Shown here: piece after piece, positions 18,244 through 27,409 of the stretch
Numbering within the stretch: the stretch's first letter is position 1
Layout: each line of letters opens with the position of its first letter
From: JBFWVR01 sp050246635
Lineage (GTDB): Bacteria > Acidobacteriota > Vicinamibacteria > Vicinamibacterales > UBA2999
Assembly: GCA_050246635.1 (NCBI GenBank)
Contig: JBFWVR010000008.1
Coordinates: 184,918-248,917, forward strand
Length of the DNA stretch: 64,000 nucleotides
Reading direction: 5' to 3'
Notes under the pieces: generated by a model
The model's database searches: none
What the model was told of the DNA's origin: nothing
Seen by the model: only the letters and a program-made list of their open reading frames with translations
Translations under genes and position numbers: made by a program

Positions 18244-20094
18244 TCAGGGTTTCTCGGCGACCGTGGTCTGTCGCTTCAGCGAGTTGCGGTACTTCAGCAC
18301 CGCCTGGTGCAGCGACTCGGCAATCCGCTGCTTGTACGCGGCCGTCTTGAGGAGCTGGGCTTCCTGCCGGTTGGTGATGAAGGCAATCTCCGCGAGCACG
18401 CTCGGCATGGCCGCGCCGATGAGCACCACGAAGGGCGCCTTCTTCACGCCGCGGTTGCTGAGCGCCCGGTTCGACGGCTTGAGCTTGGCGACGAGGGATT
18501 CCTGCACCATCTGCGCGAGGTCGTGCGACTCATCGAGCTTGTTGTTGAGCGCGATGGCCTTGATGATGTCGGGCAGGTTGTGCATCTCGCGCCCGGAGGC
18601 CGAGTTCTCGCGTGCCGCCACTTCTTCGGCCTCTGGTGAGGAAGCGAAGCTCAGGAAGTAGGTCTCGACGCCGCCGGCCGCCCGGTTGCGGCTGGCATTG
18701 ACGTGGATGGACAGGAAGAGATCCGCCTGCTCGCGATTGGCAATGGCGGTGCGCTCCTCGAGGGGGATGAACACGTTCGTCCGGCGCGTGAGCACCACCT
18801 CGACGCCCGGCTCGTCCTTCAGCAGCTTCTCGAGGCGGAGCGCGACGTCGAGCACGAGGTCGGCCTCGTTCAGGCCCTTGATCTGCGTGCCGGGATCCTT
18901 CCCGCCATGCCCGGGGTCGATGACGATGCGCGAGACGCCGAGGCCGAGCTGGCGCGAGAGCGAGAACCCTCCCTGGGAGTTGGCCGTGGGCGGCGCCGGG
19001 GGCGCCGCGGGCTCCGCCGCGACCGCGGCGGCGGCCGGAATCGCGTCGACGGGCGCGGCGCGGTCCACAGCGGTCCGCAAGGTCGTGTTCATCGCGGCCG
19101 GCCGTTCCGCGTCCACGACGAGCCGGAACGGGTTGTAGAGGGTGAAGACGCTGTAGCGCGTGACGTCCTCGATGTCGAGGACCACCCGCACCGTCTGGTC
19201 CGGATGGCGGCCCACGCGAATCTCCCGCACGACGTCGTCGGGATAGGAGAGGGAGGCGTCGAGCAGCGCCGGTGTGACCTGCACGCCCTGCAGATCGAAG
19301 AACACGCGCGAGGGGTCGTCGATCTGTTCCTGGTGGTAGGCCACCTCGTGGTCGAGCTCCACCGTGATCCGGACCGTCTCGGGCAGGACGACGCGCTCGA
19401 TGTTCACGAGCGTTGCCGCCGGCGCGGCGTCGGACGACGGCCCGTCCCCGCCCTCCACGACGGGCGGAGGCGGCACGGGCGTGGTCGAGTGCGGGATGTC
19501 GTCTGCGGCGCGGGTGGCCGGCGGCTCTGGGGCCGGGTCGCGTCGCGCCGGTGTCGGGAACGGCGCCGGCACCGGGCGCTGCCGGGCCTCCTGCCGGGCG
19601 CGCTCGGCCGCCTGTGCCGCCTCCGCGGCGGCGCGTTGCCTGGCTTCGGCCGCGCGGGCCGCGGCCTCGAGGCCGGCGATGTTCCTGCGGCTCGTCTTCA
19701 CCAGCGAACTGGAGGGGTACTCCGCGATCACGCGCCGGTAGTAGCTGATGGCCTCGCCACGGTCGGTCGCGCGGGCGTAGCGGTCCCACAGCGCCTCGTA
19801 CAACGACGCCGCCTGGAAGAGGGCGTTGTCGCTGTACCCGCTGGTCGGATACCGCCGGGCAATCGCGTGGTAGAGATTCACGACCGTCCGCGTCTCGCGG
19901 AAGACCCGCTCGCGGTTCGCCTCGGATGCGCCGGGGCTGGTCGACTCGATGAGCTGGCGCACCCGCTGCTCGCGCGCCTGGGCGGTCTCGTACCGCGCCT
20001 TCGCGGACTGCGCGAGGAGCGGCGCGGGCACCAGCAGCAGCGCCACGGTGGCGGCGAGGGCCCAGCGGGCGGAACGAAGGAGAGTCGGCGTCAT
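18244..20094 (-). CDS. amiC: N-acetylmuramoyl-L-alanine amidase with AMIN domain
   Basis: Periplasmic zinc amidase (616 residues) that cuts the stem peptide from peptidoglycan, typically during daughter-cell separation. Order: signal peptide (to about 29), helical TPR/YbgF-like region (30-150), Ala/Arg/Pro-rich linker, AMIN domain (about 225-330, peptidoglycan/septum targeting; VLDIEDVTRYSVFTLYNPFR), second linker, and Amidase_3 domain (about 390-600) with IDPGHGGKDPG, NEADL, SIHVNAS and the late Glu in LAEIAFITN. Lies directly downstream of ftsK (18 bases), which fits a division role. The gene symbol is by architecture only. Confidence 0.92.
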   Translation of the reverse strand: MTPTLLRSARWALAATVALLLVPAPLLAQSAKARYETAQAREQRVRQLIESTSPGASEANRERVFRETRTVVNLYHAIARRYPTSGYSDNALFQAASLYEALWDRYARATDRGEAISYYRRVIAEYPSSSLVKTSRRNIAGLEAAARAAEARQRAAAEAAQAAERARQEARQRPVPAPFPTPARRDPAPEPPATRAADDIPHSTTPVPPPPVVEGGDGPSSDAAPAATLVNIERVVLPETVRITVELDHEVAYHQEQIDDPSRVFFDLQGVQVTPALLDASLSYPDDVVREIRVGRHPDQTVRVVLDIEDVTRYSVFTLYNPFRLVVDAERPAAMNTTLRTAVDRAAPVDAIPAAAAVAAEPAAPPAPPTANSQGGFSLSRQLGLGVSRIVIDPGHGGKDPGTQIKGLNEADLVLDVALRLEKLLKDEPGVEVVLTRRTNVFIPLEERTAIANREQADLFLSIHVNASRNRAAGGVETYFLSFASSPEAEEVAARENSASGREMHNLPDIIKAIALNNKLDESHDLAQMVQESLVAKLKPSNRALSNRGVKKAPFVVLIGAAMPSVLAEIAFITNRQEAQLLKTAAYKQRIAESLHQAVLKYRNSLKRQTTVAEKP

Positions 20095-20112
20095 GGTCGA
20101 GACTCCTGCGGA

Positions 20113-22467
20113 CTAGCGGAGCTGTGCGTCCACCTCGGCGAAGTACTCCGGGCCGACGAGGACCTCTCGGGGTTTGCCGCCGGTCGCCGGTGACACGAGT
20201 CCTTCGGCTTCCATCATGTCGACGAGGCGCGCGGCGCGGCTGAACCCGATGCGCATCTTGCGCTGGAGATACGAAATCGAGACCTGCCCCGTCTCCACCA
20301 CGATGCGCGCGGCGTCGTCGTACAGGTCGTCCTTGTCGTACTCGATGCCATCGGGCCCACTCTTCTTCTCTTCGGCCGTAATCGTCTCGTCGTAAGTGGG
20401 GCGGCCCTGCTTGCGGAGGAAGCTCGCCAGGCGGGCCGACTCCTGCTCCGAGATGTACGGCCCGTGCAGCCGGACGGTGCGGGACGAGGCCGGCGGCAGG
20501 AAGAGCATGTCGCCCTTGCCGAGCAGCTGCTCGGCCCCGCTGGCGTCGAGCACCGTGCGGGAGTCGATCTTCGACGCCACGCGGAACGACACGCGCGACG
20601 GCAGGTTCGCCTTGATGAGGCCCGTGATGACGTCCACCGACGGACGCTGGGTCGCGAGGATGAGGTGGATACCCACGGCGCGCGCCATCTGGGCGAGGCG
20701 GCAGATCGACTCCTCGACCTCGTTGCCGGCAACCATCATCAGGTCGGCCAGCTCGTCCACGATGACCACGATGAAGGGGAGCGGCGTGGGCGCGGGGCCC
20801 TCCGCGGGCACCTCCTGCGCCTCGATCATCTGCCGGACGTTGCGGTTGTACTGCTCGATGTTGCGCACGCCGAACGCCGCGAGCGTCTTGTAGCGCTCTT
20901 CCATCTCGCGCACGGCCCACCGCAGCGCGTTGGCGGCCTTCTTCGGGTCGACGACCACCGGCGTCATGAGGTGGGGGATGTCCTCGTACATCCCCAGCTC
21001 GAGCCGCTTCGGGTCGATCATGATCAGCCGCACGTCGTCCGGGGTCGCCCGGTAGAGGATGCTCGTGATCATCGAGTTCAGTCCCACCGACTTGCCCGTG
21101 CCGGTGGAGCCGGCGATCAGCAGGTGGGGCATCGTGGCGAGATCCGCCATGTAGGGCTCGCCGTGGATCGTCTTCCCGAGGGCGAGCGTCAGCTTGGAGC
21201 CCGAGCGGAGGTAGGTCTCCGACTCGAGGAGCTCGCGGAGCGAGATGGCCTCGCGGTTCGGGTTCGGGATCTGGATGCCGACGGTCGACTTGCCCGGGAT
21301 GCGCTCGATCAGGACCGACTCCGCCTCCATCGCGAGGCAGAGGTCGTCGGCCAGGCTCGTGATCTTGCTGTACTTCACGCCGGCATCGGGCTTCAGCTCG
21401 AAGGTGGTGACGACCGGCCCGGGGTGAATCTGCACGACGGAGCCCTCGACGGAGAACTCGCGGCACTTCTCCTCGAGGTTGCGCGCGGCGTCCATGAGCT
21501 CCCGCTCGTCGATCTTGCGCTCGGCCCGCGGCGGATCCAGCAGCGATCCCGGCGGCAGCGTGTAGCCGCCCATGCGGCGCTCGGCCGGGGTGCGCGGTTC
21601 CGGCTCCGGCAGCGGCAGCGGCGGGGCGATCGGCGTCTTCTGGCGCCGCTGGACGACCGGTGGCGTGGTGCGGGAGGCCGGCACGCGCGGCGCGACCGGC
21701 AGCGGCTCGTCGTCCTCCTCCGGCGCCTCGGGCGGCGGGGCAGGGCGCGCCGCGCGGCGGGCGGCGCGCACCGGCGCTTCCGCGTACGCCTTCAGCTGCT
21801 CCGGCGTGGCGGTGCCCTTCTTGACGTGCTTGGCGATCACCTCACGGCGCTGTCGCGCCTTGCGGCGATCCTCAAGCCACGTGCGCGCCGCGTCGAGGCC
21901 GCGGCGGACGGCCGCGCCAATGGCGCCGAAGATGGACGCGAACAGGCGGCCGAACGAGAACTGCGTCGCGAGGATCGTCGCGACGAAGAGCAGCGTCAGG
22001 ATGACGATGATCGAGCCGGTGCGGCTCAGGTACTCGGCCATCTGGCCGGCGATGAACTCGCCGAGATAGCCGCCCGCCCGGAAGGGCCGCGTGCCGAGGT
22101 CCACGCTCCCGAGCGCGAGGCTCATGAACGCCGCGGTGCCGCCGAACAGCATCGCGAGCCCGCAGAGCTTCGTGTACACCGCCTCGATCGGCCGGCACCA
22201 GAAGTAGTGCCAGCCGGCGACCGCCACGGCCGCGGGCAGGAGGTACGAGGCGTACCCCAGGAGCTGGAACGACAGCTCCGCGAGGAAGGCGCCGACCCGG
22301 CCGACGAAGTTGACCGGCACCTCGTAGGCGCCGGTGCTGAAGAACCAGACGGGGTCGTTGGGTTCGTAGCTCGCGAGCGCGATCAGCCAGATCAGCGCGA
22401 CGGCGAAGAGCGCCACGCCCACGACTTCGCTCACGCGACGCGACAGGGTCGAACCAGGGGGCTGCAC
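20113..22467 (-). CDS. ftsK: DNA translocase FtsK/SpoIIIE
   Basis: Septal DNA pump that clears chromosome arms and aids dimer resolution; 784 residues. Four N-terminal membrane helices (about 13-165), a Pro-rich linker (about 230-300), then the RecA-like motor with Walker A GSTGTGKS (453-460), IVVIVDELADLMM (Walker B) and LATQRPSVDVITG. The C-terminal gamma winged-helix domain (about 715-784, GFSRAARLVDMMEAEGLV) recognises polar KOPS-type sequences. GTG start with GAGGAG upstream; 12 bases after the RNase J stop, so rnj-ftsK-amidase form one unit. Confidence 0.96.
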   Translation of the reverse strand: MQPPGSTLSRRVSEVVGVALFAVALIWLIALASYEPNDPVWFFSTGAYEVPVNFVGRVGAFLAELSFQLLGYASYLLPAAVAVAGWHYFWCRPIEAVYTKLCGLAMLFGGTAAFMSLALGSVDLGTRPFRAGGYLGEFIAGQMAEYLSRTGSIIVILTLLFVATILATQFSFGRLFASIFGAIGAAVRRGLDAARTWLEDRRKARQRREVIAKHVKKGTATPEQLKAYAEAPVRAARRAARPAPPPEAPEEDDEPLPVAPRVPASRTTPPVVQRRQKTPIAPPLPLPEPEPRTPAERRMGGYTLPPGSLLDPPRAERKIDERELMDAARNLEEKCREFSVEGSVVQIHPGPVVTTFELKPDAGVKYSKITSLADDLCLAMEAESVLIERIPGKSTVGIQIPNPNREAISLRELLESETYLRSGSKLTLALGKTIHGEPYMADLATMPHLLIAGSTGTGKSVGLNSMITSILYRATPDDVRLIMIDPKRLELGMYEDIPHLMTPVVVDPKKAANALRWAVREMEERYKTLAAFGVRNIEQYNRNVRQMIEAQEVPAEGPAPTPLPFIVVIVDELADLMMVAGNEVEESICRLAQMARAVGIHLILATQRPSVDVITGLIKANLPSRVSFRVASKIDSRTVLDASGAEQLLGKGDMLFLPPASSRTVRLHGPYISEQESARLASFLRKQGRPTYDETITAEEKKSGPDGIEYDKDDLYDDAARIVVETGQVSISYLQRKMRIGFSRAARLVDMMEAEGLVSPATGGKPREVLVGPEYFAEVDAQLR

Positions 22468-22479
22468 GTCCAGGTCTCC

Positions 22480-24171
22480 TCAGATTTCCATCACGACCGG
22501 CAGCACCATGGGCCGCCGGCCCGTCCGCCGCTTCAGGAAGCGGCGCAGCTCCACCCGGACCTTCTCCTTCATCAGCCCGGGATCGGTCCGTTCCTCGACG
22601 CCGCAGGCCTCCACCACCTGCACCAGGTGGCGGGCGGCCTCGGCCAGCACGTCCTCGGGACCGGCGTCGGTCACGAACCCGCGCGCGATGATGTCCGGCA
22701 GGCCCATCACCGCGCCCGTCTGGCGGTTCACCGAGACGACGGGCACCAGGAGCCCGTCGCCGGCCAGGTGCCGCCGGTCCCGCAGTACCTCGTCGTCCAC
22801 CTCGCCGACGCGGGTGCCGTCAATCAGCACGCGGCCGGCCGGCGCCTTGTCGACGACGGCCCCGGCGCCCGCCTCGAAGCGGATGACGTCGCCGTTCTCG
22901 GCGGTGATCACCTTCACCGGGGCCGGCAGGCCGGCGGTCACGAGCTCCGCGATGCGCGCATGGCGGGCCAGCTGCCGGAACTCCCCGTGGATGGGCACGA
23001 AGTAGGTCGGCCGGACGAGCGACAGCACCAGCTTCAGCTCTTCTTCCGACCCGTGCCCCGACACGTGCACGTGGCGGGTGGCCTCGGTGACGATGTCCAC
23101 CTTGCGGCGGGCGACGTGGTTCAGGACGCGGCCGATCGACTTCTCGTTCCCCGGGATGGCCCGTGCCGAGATCACGACGCGGTCGCCCTCGACCAGCTTC
23201 ACGTGGCGGTGGTCGTCGATGGCGATGCGCGACAGCGCTGCGTTGGGTTCCCCCTGCGATCCGGTCACGACGCACAACACGTCCTGCGCGGGGAAGGACG
23301 CGATGTCGCTGTCCTTGATGACCGTGCCTGTCGGGATGTGGAGGTGGCCGAGCCGCTGCGCGGTCTGCGTGTTCTCGATCATCCCGCGGCCGACGAAGGC
23401 CACCTTCCGGTCGAACTGGGCGGCGAGGTCGAGCAGGATCTGCACGCGGTACAGGCTCGACGCGAATGCCGCGACGACGATCTTTCCCTCGGTGCTGGTG
23501 AAGATCTCCTCGAAGGCGTCCACGACGTCCGCCTCGGAACCGGTGTAGCCCCGGCGGTCGACGTTGGTGCTGTCGCCGAAGAGCGCGAGCACCCCGGCGG
23601 CGCCCGCCTGCGCGAAGCGGTGGAGGTCGAAGGCCTGGCGATCGAGCGGCGTCTGGTCGACCTTGAAGTCGCCCGTGTGGATCAGCGTGCCCTGCGGGGT
23701 GTGGATGGCCAGCGCCACGCAGTCGGGCATGCTGTGCGTGACGCGGATGAACTCGATGGCGAACGGGCCGATCTCGATCCGGTCACGCGGCGTCACGGTA
23801 CGGAGCTCGGGCTCCGGGTCGGGCGCGTGCTCGGCCAGCTTGCGCGCGACGAACGCGAGCGTGAGGGGCGTCCCGTAGATGGGCCCGTCCAGGTGGGGCA
23901 GGACGTACGGCACCCCGCCAATGTGATCCTCGTGGCCGTGCGTCAGTACCAGGCCCTTGATCTGGCCCCGGCGCGCCTCGAGATAGGCCAGGTCCGGGAC
24001 GATCAGGTCCACACCCGGCAGATCGCTCTCCGGGAACATCGCGCCGGCATCGACAACGATGGTCGTCTCCCCGCACGAGATGGCCATCATGTTCAGGCCG
24101 AACTCGCCGAGGCCGCCAAGCGGCACGACGTCAACGGGCGGCGCGCCAGGCGCGCCTGCAGGCACACTCAT
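22480..24171 (-). CDS. rnj: ribonuclease J
   Basis: Metallo-beta-lactamase/beta-CASP nuclease (563 residues) with 5'-exo and endonucleolytic activity in mRNA decay and rRNA maturation. The zinc-binding HGHEDH is at residues 78-83; HTGDFKVDQTP and GDSTNVDRRGYTGSE follow, as does the beta-CASP segment and the C-terminal domain with IHGEFRQLARHARI. The start ATG has GGGAG four bases upstream. Presence of RNase J fits a lineage that does not rely only on RNase E. First gene of the rnj-ftsK-amidase unit. Confidence 0.95.
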   Translation of the reverse strand: MSVPAGAPGAPPVDVVPLGGLGEFGLNMMAISCGETTIVVDAGAMFPESDLPGVDLIVPDLAYLEARRGQIKGLVLTHGHEDHIGGVPYVLPHLDGPIYGTPLTLAFVARKLAEHAPDPEPELRTVTPRDRIEIGPFAIEFIRVTHSMPDCVALAIHTPQGTLIHTGDFKVDQTPLDRQAFDLHRFAQAGAAGVLALFGDSTNVDRRGYTGSEADVVDAFEEIFTSTEGKIVVAAFASSLYRVQILLDLAAQFDRKVAFVGRGMIENTQTAQRLGHLHIPTGTVIKDSDIASFPAQDVLCVVTGSQGEPNAALSRIAIDDHRHVKLVEGDRVVISARAIPGNEKSIGRVLNHVARRKVDIVTEATRHVHVSGHGSEEELKLVLSLVRPTYFVPIHGEFRQLARHARIAELVTAGLPAPVKVITAENGDVIRFEAGAGAVVDKAPAGRVLIDGTRVGEVDDEVLRDRRHLAGDGLLVPVVSVNRQTGAVMGLPDIIARGFVTDAGPEDVLAEAARHLVQVVEACGVEERTDPGLMKEKVRVELRRFLKRRTGRRPMVLPVVMEI

Positions 24172-24357
24172 ACGACTCCCAGCCGGAGACTGGTACGGCT
24201 CTCGCGCGTCCCGCGGGCGGGCGCCGGGCGGCGACCGCTCGTTCGGGGTGCCGGGTAACCGCCCTAAAACGGGAGCGGCAACGGGCCCGGCGTCTCAGGC
24301 TGCTGGGAAAGCCTGGGAAAAACGAGGCAGGTTCGGGCGAAACTATAGCACAGCGAC
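24172..24357 (-). promoter_or_regulatory. rnj promoter and long 5' leader
   Basis: A minus-strand TATAGT (24347-24342) would start transcription near 24335, leaving a leader of roughly 165 bases before the rnj ATG. This contrasts with the leaderless genes around it. The leader contains a pyrimidine-rich run (reverse of 24315-24325) and GC-rich stems. RNase genes are often autoregulated through their leaders; that is inference only. No clear -35 was seen. Confidence 0.4.
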
Positions 24358-25176
24358 TCAGATCGCGGCAGCAAAAACGTCCGCAAGTCGTGCGAACTCA
24401 ACGAGCTGGAGCGTCTCGGGCCGCCGCTGTGGGTCGATGCCGGCCTGGGCCAGGGCGGACCCGGCCGAAACGGGCGTGCTGCCGGCGAACCCCTTGAGCG
24501 CATTCCCCAGGGTCTTCCGCCGCTGCGTGAACACGGATCGGACCATCCGCACCAGCAGCGTCTCGTCGGCCAGCGCCACGGGACAGGGCCGGAACTTCAG
24601 CCGGACGACCGCGGACCAGACCTGCGGGGGAGGCCGGAAGGCGCCCGGCGGCAGGGTGAGCAGGCGTGTGACGTCGGCACGGAGCGCCGTCAGCACGGTC
24701 AGCACGCCGTAGTCGCCGGTGCCTGGCTCCGCCACCAGGCGGTCCGCCACTTCCTTCTGGAGCATGAGGACCGCGTCGCTCACGCCGCCCGTCGCCGCGG
24801 CGAGTTCGAGGAGGCGGAAGAGGATCGGCGAGGAAATGTTGTAGGGGAGGTTGCCGGCGATTCGCACCTGGTTGCCGGGGCCAGGCGGGTTCCCCAGCCA
24901 CTCGCCGATCGCCCCCGACAGGTCCACGTCGAGCACGTCACCCGTCAGGACCGTCACATTCGGCAACGCCCTCGCCTCCAGGGCACCGGCCAGGTCGCGG
25001 TCGAGCTCGATGGCCAGCAGGCGCTCGACTGCCGCGGCCAGGGGCAGCGTCAGCGCCGCACGCCCCGGGCCGATTTCAACCAGGCGATCGCCGGGCTGCG
25101 GGGCCATCGCGGTAACGAGCTTGCGGACCCAGGCCGGTTCCAGGAAATGCTGCGCGAAACGCTTGCGGGCCTTCAC
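24358..25176 (-). CDS. rsmA: 16S rRNA dimethyladenosine transferase
   Basis: Dimethylates the two adjacent adenines near the 3' end of 16S rRNA (KsgA). 272 residues: N-terminal KRFAQHFLEPAWV, SAM-binding LVEIGPGRAALT (motif I), ELDRDLA, and the NLPYNIS motif IV that contacts the adenine; C-terminal small helical domain. Overlaps the zincin gene by four bases (ATGA), third gene of the nth-zincin-rsmA unit. Confidence 0.95.
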   Translation of the reverse strand: MKARKRFAQHFLEPAWVRKLVTAMAPQPGDRLVEIGPGRAALTLPLAAAVERLLAIELDRDLAGALEARALPNVTVLTGDVLDVDLSGAIGEWLGNPPGPGNQVRIAGNLPYNISSPILFRLLELAAATGGVSDAVLMLQKEVADRLVAEPGTGDYGVLTVLTALRADVTRLLTLPPGAFRPPPQVWSAVVRLKFRPCPVALADETLLVRMVRSVFTQRRKTLGNALKGFAGSTPVSAGSALAQAGIDPQRRPETLQLVEFARLADVFAAAI

Positions 25177-25601
25177 GCGTCTTCGTCCTCGTCCGGGTCG
25201 TTCTCGTCGTCGAACGAGTCTCCGCGCCAGTAGCGCTCCTCGATCTCCATGATCTCGTCTTCGCTCAACCCGAAGTAGTGGCCGAGCTCATGGATCAGCG
25301 TCTCGCCAATGGCCACCACGATCTCGTCGGAGTCGTCTCCCGCTTCCTCCTCGATGGAGTGCTGGAACAGGGTGATCTGGTCCGGCAGGGCGTTCCCGTG
25401 GTTCCACTCGCGTTCGGTGAGCGGGGTGCCCGAGTACAACCCGAGCAGGGTCTCGCCGGGACCGATCTCCATCTCGGCGAGCAGGGCAGGGGAGGGCGAG
25501 TCCTCGATCACGATTGCGACGTTGCGCACCTGCGCGGCGAAGCGCGGCGGGATCGTGTCGATGGCCTCCTCGACGAGGGAGCGGAACGCGGCGCGGGTCA
25601 T
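25173..25601 (-). CDS. zincin-like metallopeptidase family protein (PF06262 type)
   Basis: 142 residues. Contains the zinc-binding helix IHELGHYFGLSEDEI (HExxH followed by a third ligand), typical of the small bacterial minimal zincins, and a strongly acidic C terminus rich in Asp/Glu. Family members are of unclear substrate. The ATG at 25601 overlaps the nth stop (ATGA); the frame stays open upstream only as a shadow of nth. Confidence 0.85.
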   Translation of the reverse strand: MTRAAFRSLVEEAIDTIPPRFAAQVRNVAIVIEDSPSPALLAEMEIGPGETLLGLYSGTPLTEREWNHGNALPDQITLFQHSIEEEAGDDSDEIVVAIGETLIHELGHYFGLSEDEIMEIEERYWRGDSFDDENDPDEDEDA

Positions 25602-26278
25602 CGGGCCTTCCTGGCAGCCTTGCGCGCGCGGCCGGCCTTCAACACGACCCCGCCGCTGGCGAAGTAGTCGCAGTCCTGGCGGGCGTTGCACCGGCTGCAC
25701 TCCGGCTTGGGCTTGCAGATGCGGCGGCCATGGAGGATGAGCAGATCGGACGCGTTGGTCCACCGCGCCTTCGGCACGATCGCGGTGAGTTCGGCCTCCA
25801 CCTTGACCGGATCGTCGCTGTGGGCCAACCCGAGCCGGCCCGCGACCCGGAGGACGTGGCGGTCCACGGGCAGCCCCGGCACGCCGAGCGCGTGCCCGAG
25901 CACGACGTTGGCGGTCTTGCGCCCCACGCCCGGCAACGCCGTGAGGGCGTCCATGTCGGCCGGGACCTCGCCGTGGTGCTGTTCCAGCAGGGCCTCGGCC
26001 ATGCCGAGCAGCGAGCGGGTCTTCTGCCGGAAGAAGCCCGTGGCGTGGATCTCCTGCTCGAGCGTGGCCGGGTCGGCCGTCGCGAGCGTGCGCGCGTCCG
26101 GGTACTTCGCGAACAGCGCCGGCGTGACCTCGTTGACGCGGCGATCGGTCGACTGCGCCGAGAGGATCGTCGCGACGAGCAGCTCGAAGGCGTTCCGGTA
26201 GTGGAGCTCCGTGTCGGGGTTGGGGTAATGCTTCTCGAGCGCGTCCAGAATGCGCTTCGCGACCGGCCGCGTCTTCAT
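25598..26278 (-). CDS. nth: endonuclease III
   Basis: Base-excision repair glycosylase/AP lyase for oxidised pyrimidines, 226 residues. Helix-hairpin-helix LPGVGRKTANVV carries the catalytic lysine K121; catalytic Asp D139 is in PVDRHVLRV. The iron-sulfur cluster motif C-x6-C-x2-C-x5-C is intact (ICKPKPECSRCNARQDC). A basic C-terminal tail (AGRARKAARKAR) may add DNA affinity. Translationally coupled to the zincin gene. Confidence 0.95.
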   Translation of the reverse strand: MKTRPVAKRILDALEKHYPNPDTELHYRNAFELLVATILSAQSTDRRVNEVTPALFAKYPDARTLATADPATLEQEIHATGFFRQKTRSLLGMAEALLEQHHGEVPADMDALTALPGVGRKTANVVLGHALGVPGLPVDRHVLRVAGRLGLAHSDDPVKVEAELTAIVPKARWTNASDLLILHGRRICKPKPECSRCNARQDCDYFASGGVVLKAGRARKAARKAR

Positions 26279-26294
26279 CGCACGTCCCGCGCGA

Positions 26295-26615
26295 TCAGTG
26301 GATGGGCCCCTTCGGGCCCGCCGGCACCGGCGGCTGCGCGTCGGTGAACACCCGCATGTTCTCCTGCAGGGCGGCGATCAGGGTCGGGATGAACTGGACG
26401 GGCATGACCACCCGCGCGCGCACGGGCGCCGGCAGCGTCTTGTCGGCTTCCGCCGCCTGGATTTCCTTGTCGGAGAGGGGAGAGACCTCACAGAAGGTCA
26501 GCGTGACGTCGAACGGCGTGTGCGCCACGGCGCAGAAGTTCGCGTAGACGCGTTCGGGCCCCGGCGTGGAGTCGTCCGGGACAATCGTGAAGTTGATCTG
26601 CTTGCGCTCGGCCAT
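26295..26615 (-). CDS. DUF3467 family protein
   Basis: 106 residues, cytoplasmic. RVYANFCAVAHTPFDVTLTF and ARVVMPVQFIPTLIAALQENM match the DUF3467 pattern (an N-terminal beta region and a helix ending in LxxALQEN). Function unknown for the family. Starts 16 bases upstream of nth on the same strand and 40 bases downstream of lexA, so co-transcription with the repair gene nth is likely. Confidence 0.8.
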   Translation of the reverse strand: MAERKQINFTIVPDDSTPGPERVYANFCAVAHTPFDVTLTFCEVSPLSDKEIQAAEADKTLPAPVRARVVMPVQFIPTLIAALQENMRVFTDAQPPVPAGPKGPIH

Positions 26616-26655
26616 GCGGCCAGTCTAGCACCGGCCGCATGGCGGGCCGGCGCGG

Positions 26656-27264
26656 TCAGTACTTGCGCATCACGCCGACGACCACGCCCTGAATCTGCAC
26701 GCCGTCCGGGTCCACGTAGATCGGCGCCATCGTCGGGTTGGCTGGCTGGAGGCGAATGCGGCCGCTCTCGCGGTAGAACTTCTTGAGGGTGGCCTCGGCG
26801 CCGCCGACGAGCGCAATCACCATCTCGCCGTTGTCGGCCGACTTGCGATCCTCGACGATGACCCAGTCGCCGTCACGAATCTGCTCGTCGATCATCGACT
26901 CCCCGCGGACGCGCAGCACGTAGGTGTCGCGTTTGCCGCCGACGAAGGCCTCGGGGACGCCGATGGTCTCGGTGCCGGTGATGGCCTCGATGGGCATGCC
27001 GGCGGCCACATAGCCCAGCATCGGCAGCTCGACCGCCCGGCCACCCGAGCGGCTGGGCAGGAGTTCGACCGAGCGGCTGCGGTTCCACGAGCGGCGGATG
27101 AACCCCTTCTCCTGGAGATTGGTCAGGTGCTTGTGCACCGTTGCCAGGGAGGAGAGATTGAACCGTCGCCCGATCTCCTCCAGGCTCGGCGCGTAGCCGT
27201 GCTGCTGGATGAACTCGTTCAGGTAGTCGAGAATCTCGCGCTGCCGCTTGGTCAGGGGCTGCAT
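26656..27264 (-). CDS. lexA: LexA repressor
   Basis: SOS repressor, 202 residues from ATG 27264, which has AAAGGAG seven bases upstream; a longer frame to 27318 lacks such a site. N-terminal winged helix (LTKRQREILDYLNEFIQQHG) binds DNA; autocleavage site A88-G89 in YVAAGM, catalytic Ser S123 in GESMIDEQ and Lys K161 in ATLKKF are all present, so RecA-stimulated self-cleavage is expected. Divergent from a PfkB kinase. Confidence 0.95.
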   Translation of the reverse strand: MQPLTKRQREILDYLNEFIQQHGYAPSLEEIGRRFNLSSLATVHKHLTNLQEKGFIRRSWNRSRSVELLPSRSGGRAVELPMLGYVAAGMPIEAITGTETIGVPEAFVGGKRDTYVLRVRGESMIDEQIRDGDWVIVEDRKSADNGEMVIALVGGAEATLKKFYRESGRIRLQPANPTMAPIYVDPDGVQIQGVVVGVMRKY

Positions 27265-27302
27265 GCTGGCTCCTTTGCCTGTCCCTTCGCTTTCGCTCTG
27301 GA

Positions 27303-27331
27303 AGCGTAAACAAAGCAAAGGCGAAAGTCAA
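27303..27331 (-). promoter_or_regulatory. lexA promoter with possible operator
   Basis: Minus-strand TTGACT (27331-27326), 17-base spacer, TACGCT (27308-27303). CTTTCGC at 27290-27296 and its complement GCGAAAG at 27321-27327 flank the -10 as an inverted repeat and could be an autoregulatory site; the LexA motif of this lineage is not known to me, so that part is weak. Confidence 0.55.
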
Positions 27332-27397
27332 TCGCGCATCACGTCGCCGGTGTGGGAAAACACGCCCCCTCCCATCACCGAAGCGGGGGAGTCCGCA

Positions 27398-27403
27398 TAG
27401 AAT
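27398..27403 (+). promoter_or_regulatory. -10 of the PfkB kinase gene
   Basis: TAGAAT ending six bases before the GTG at 27410; leaderless arrangement. Confidence 0.6.
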
Positions 27404-27409
27404 CCGGGC

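Noticed and set aside
20464..24258. Open frame of 1264 codons on the plus strand opposite ftsK and rnj
   Set aside because: Antisense shadow of two unmistakable genes, with no family motif and composition typical of a GC-driven frame.
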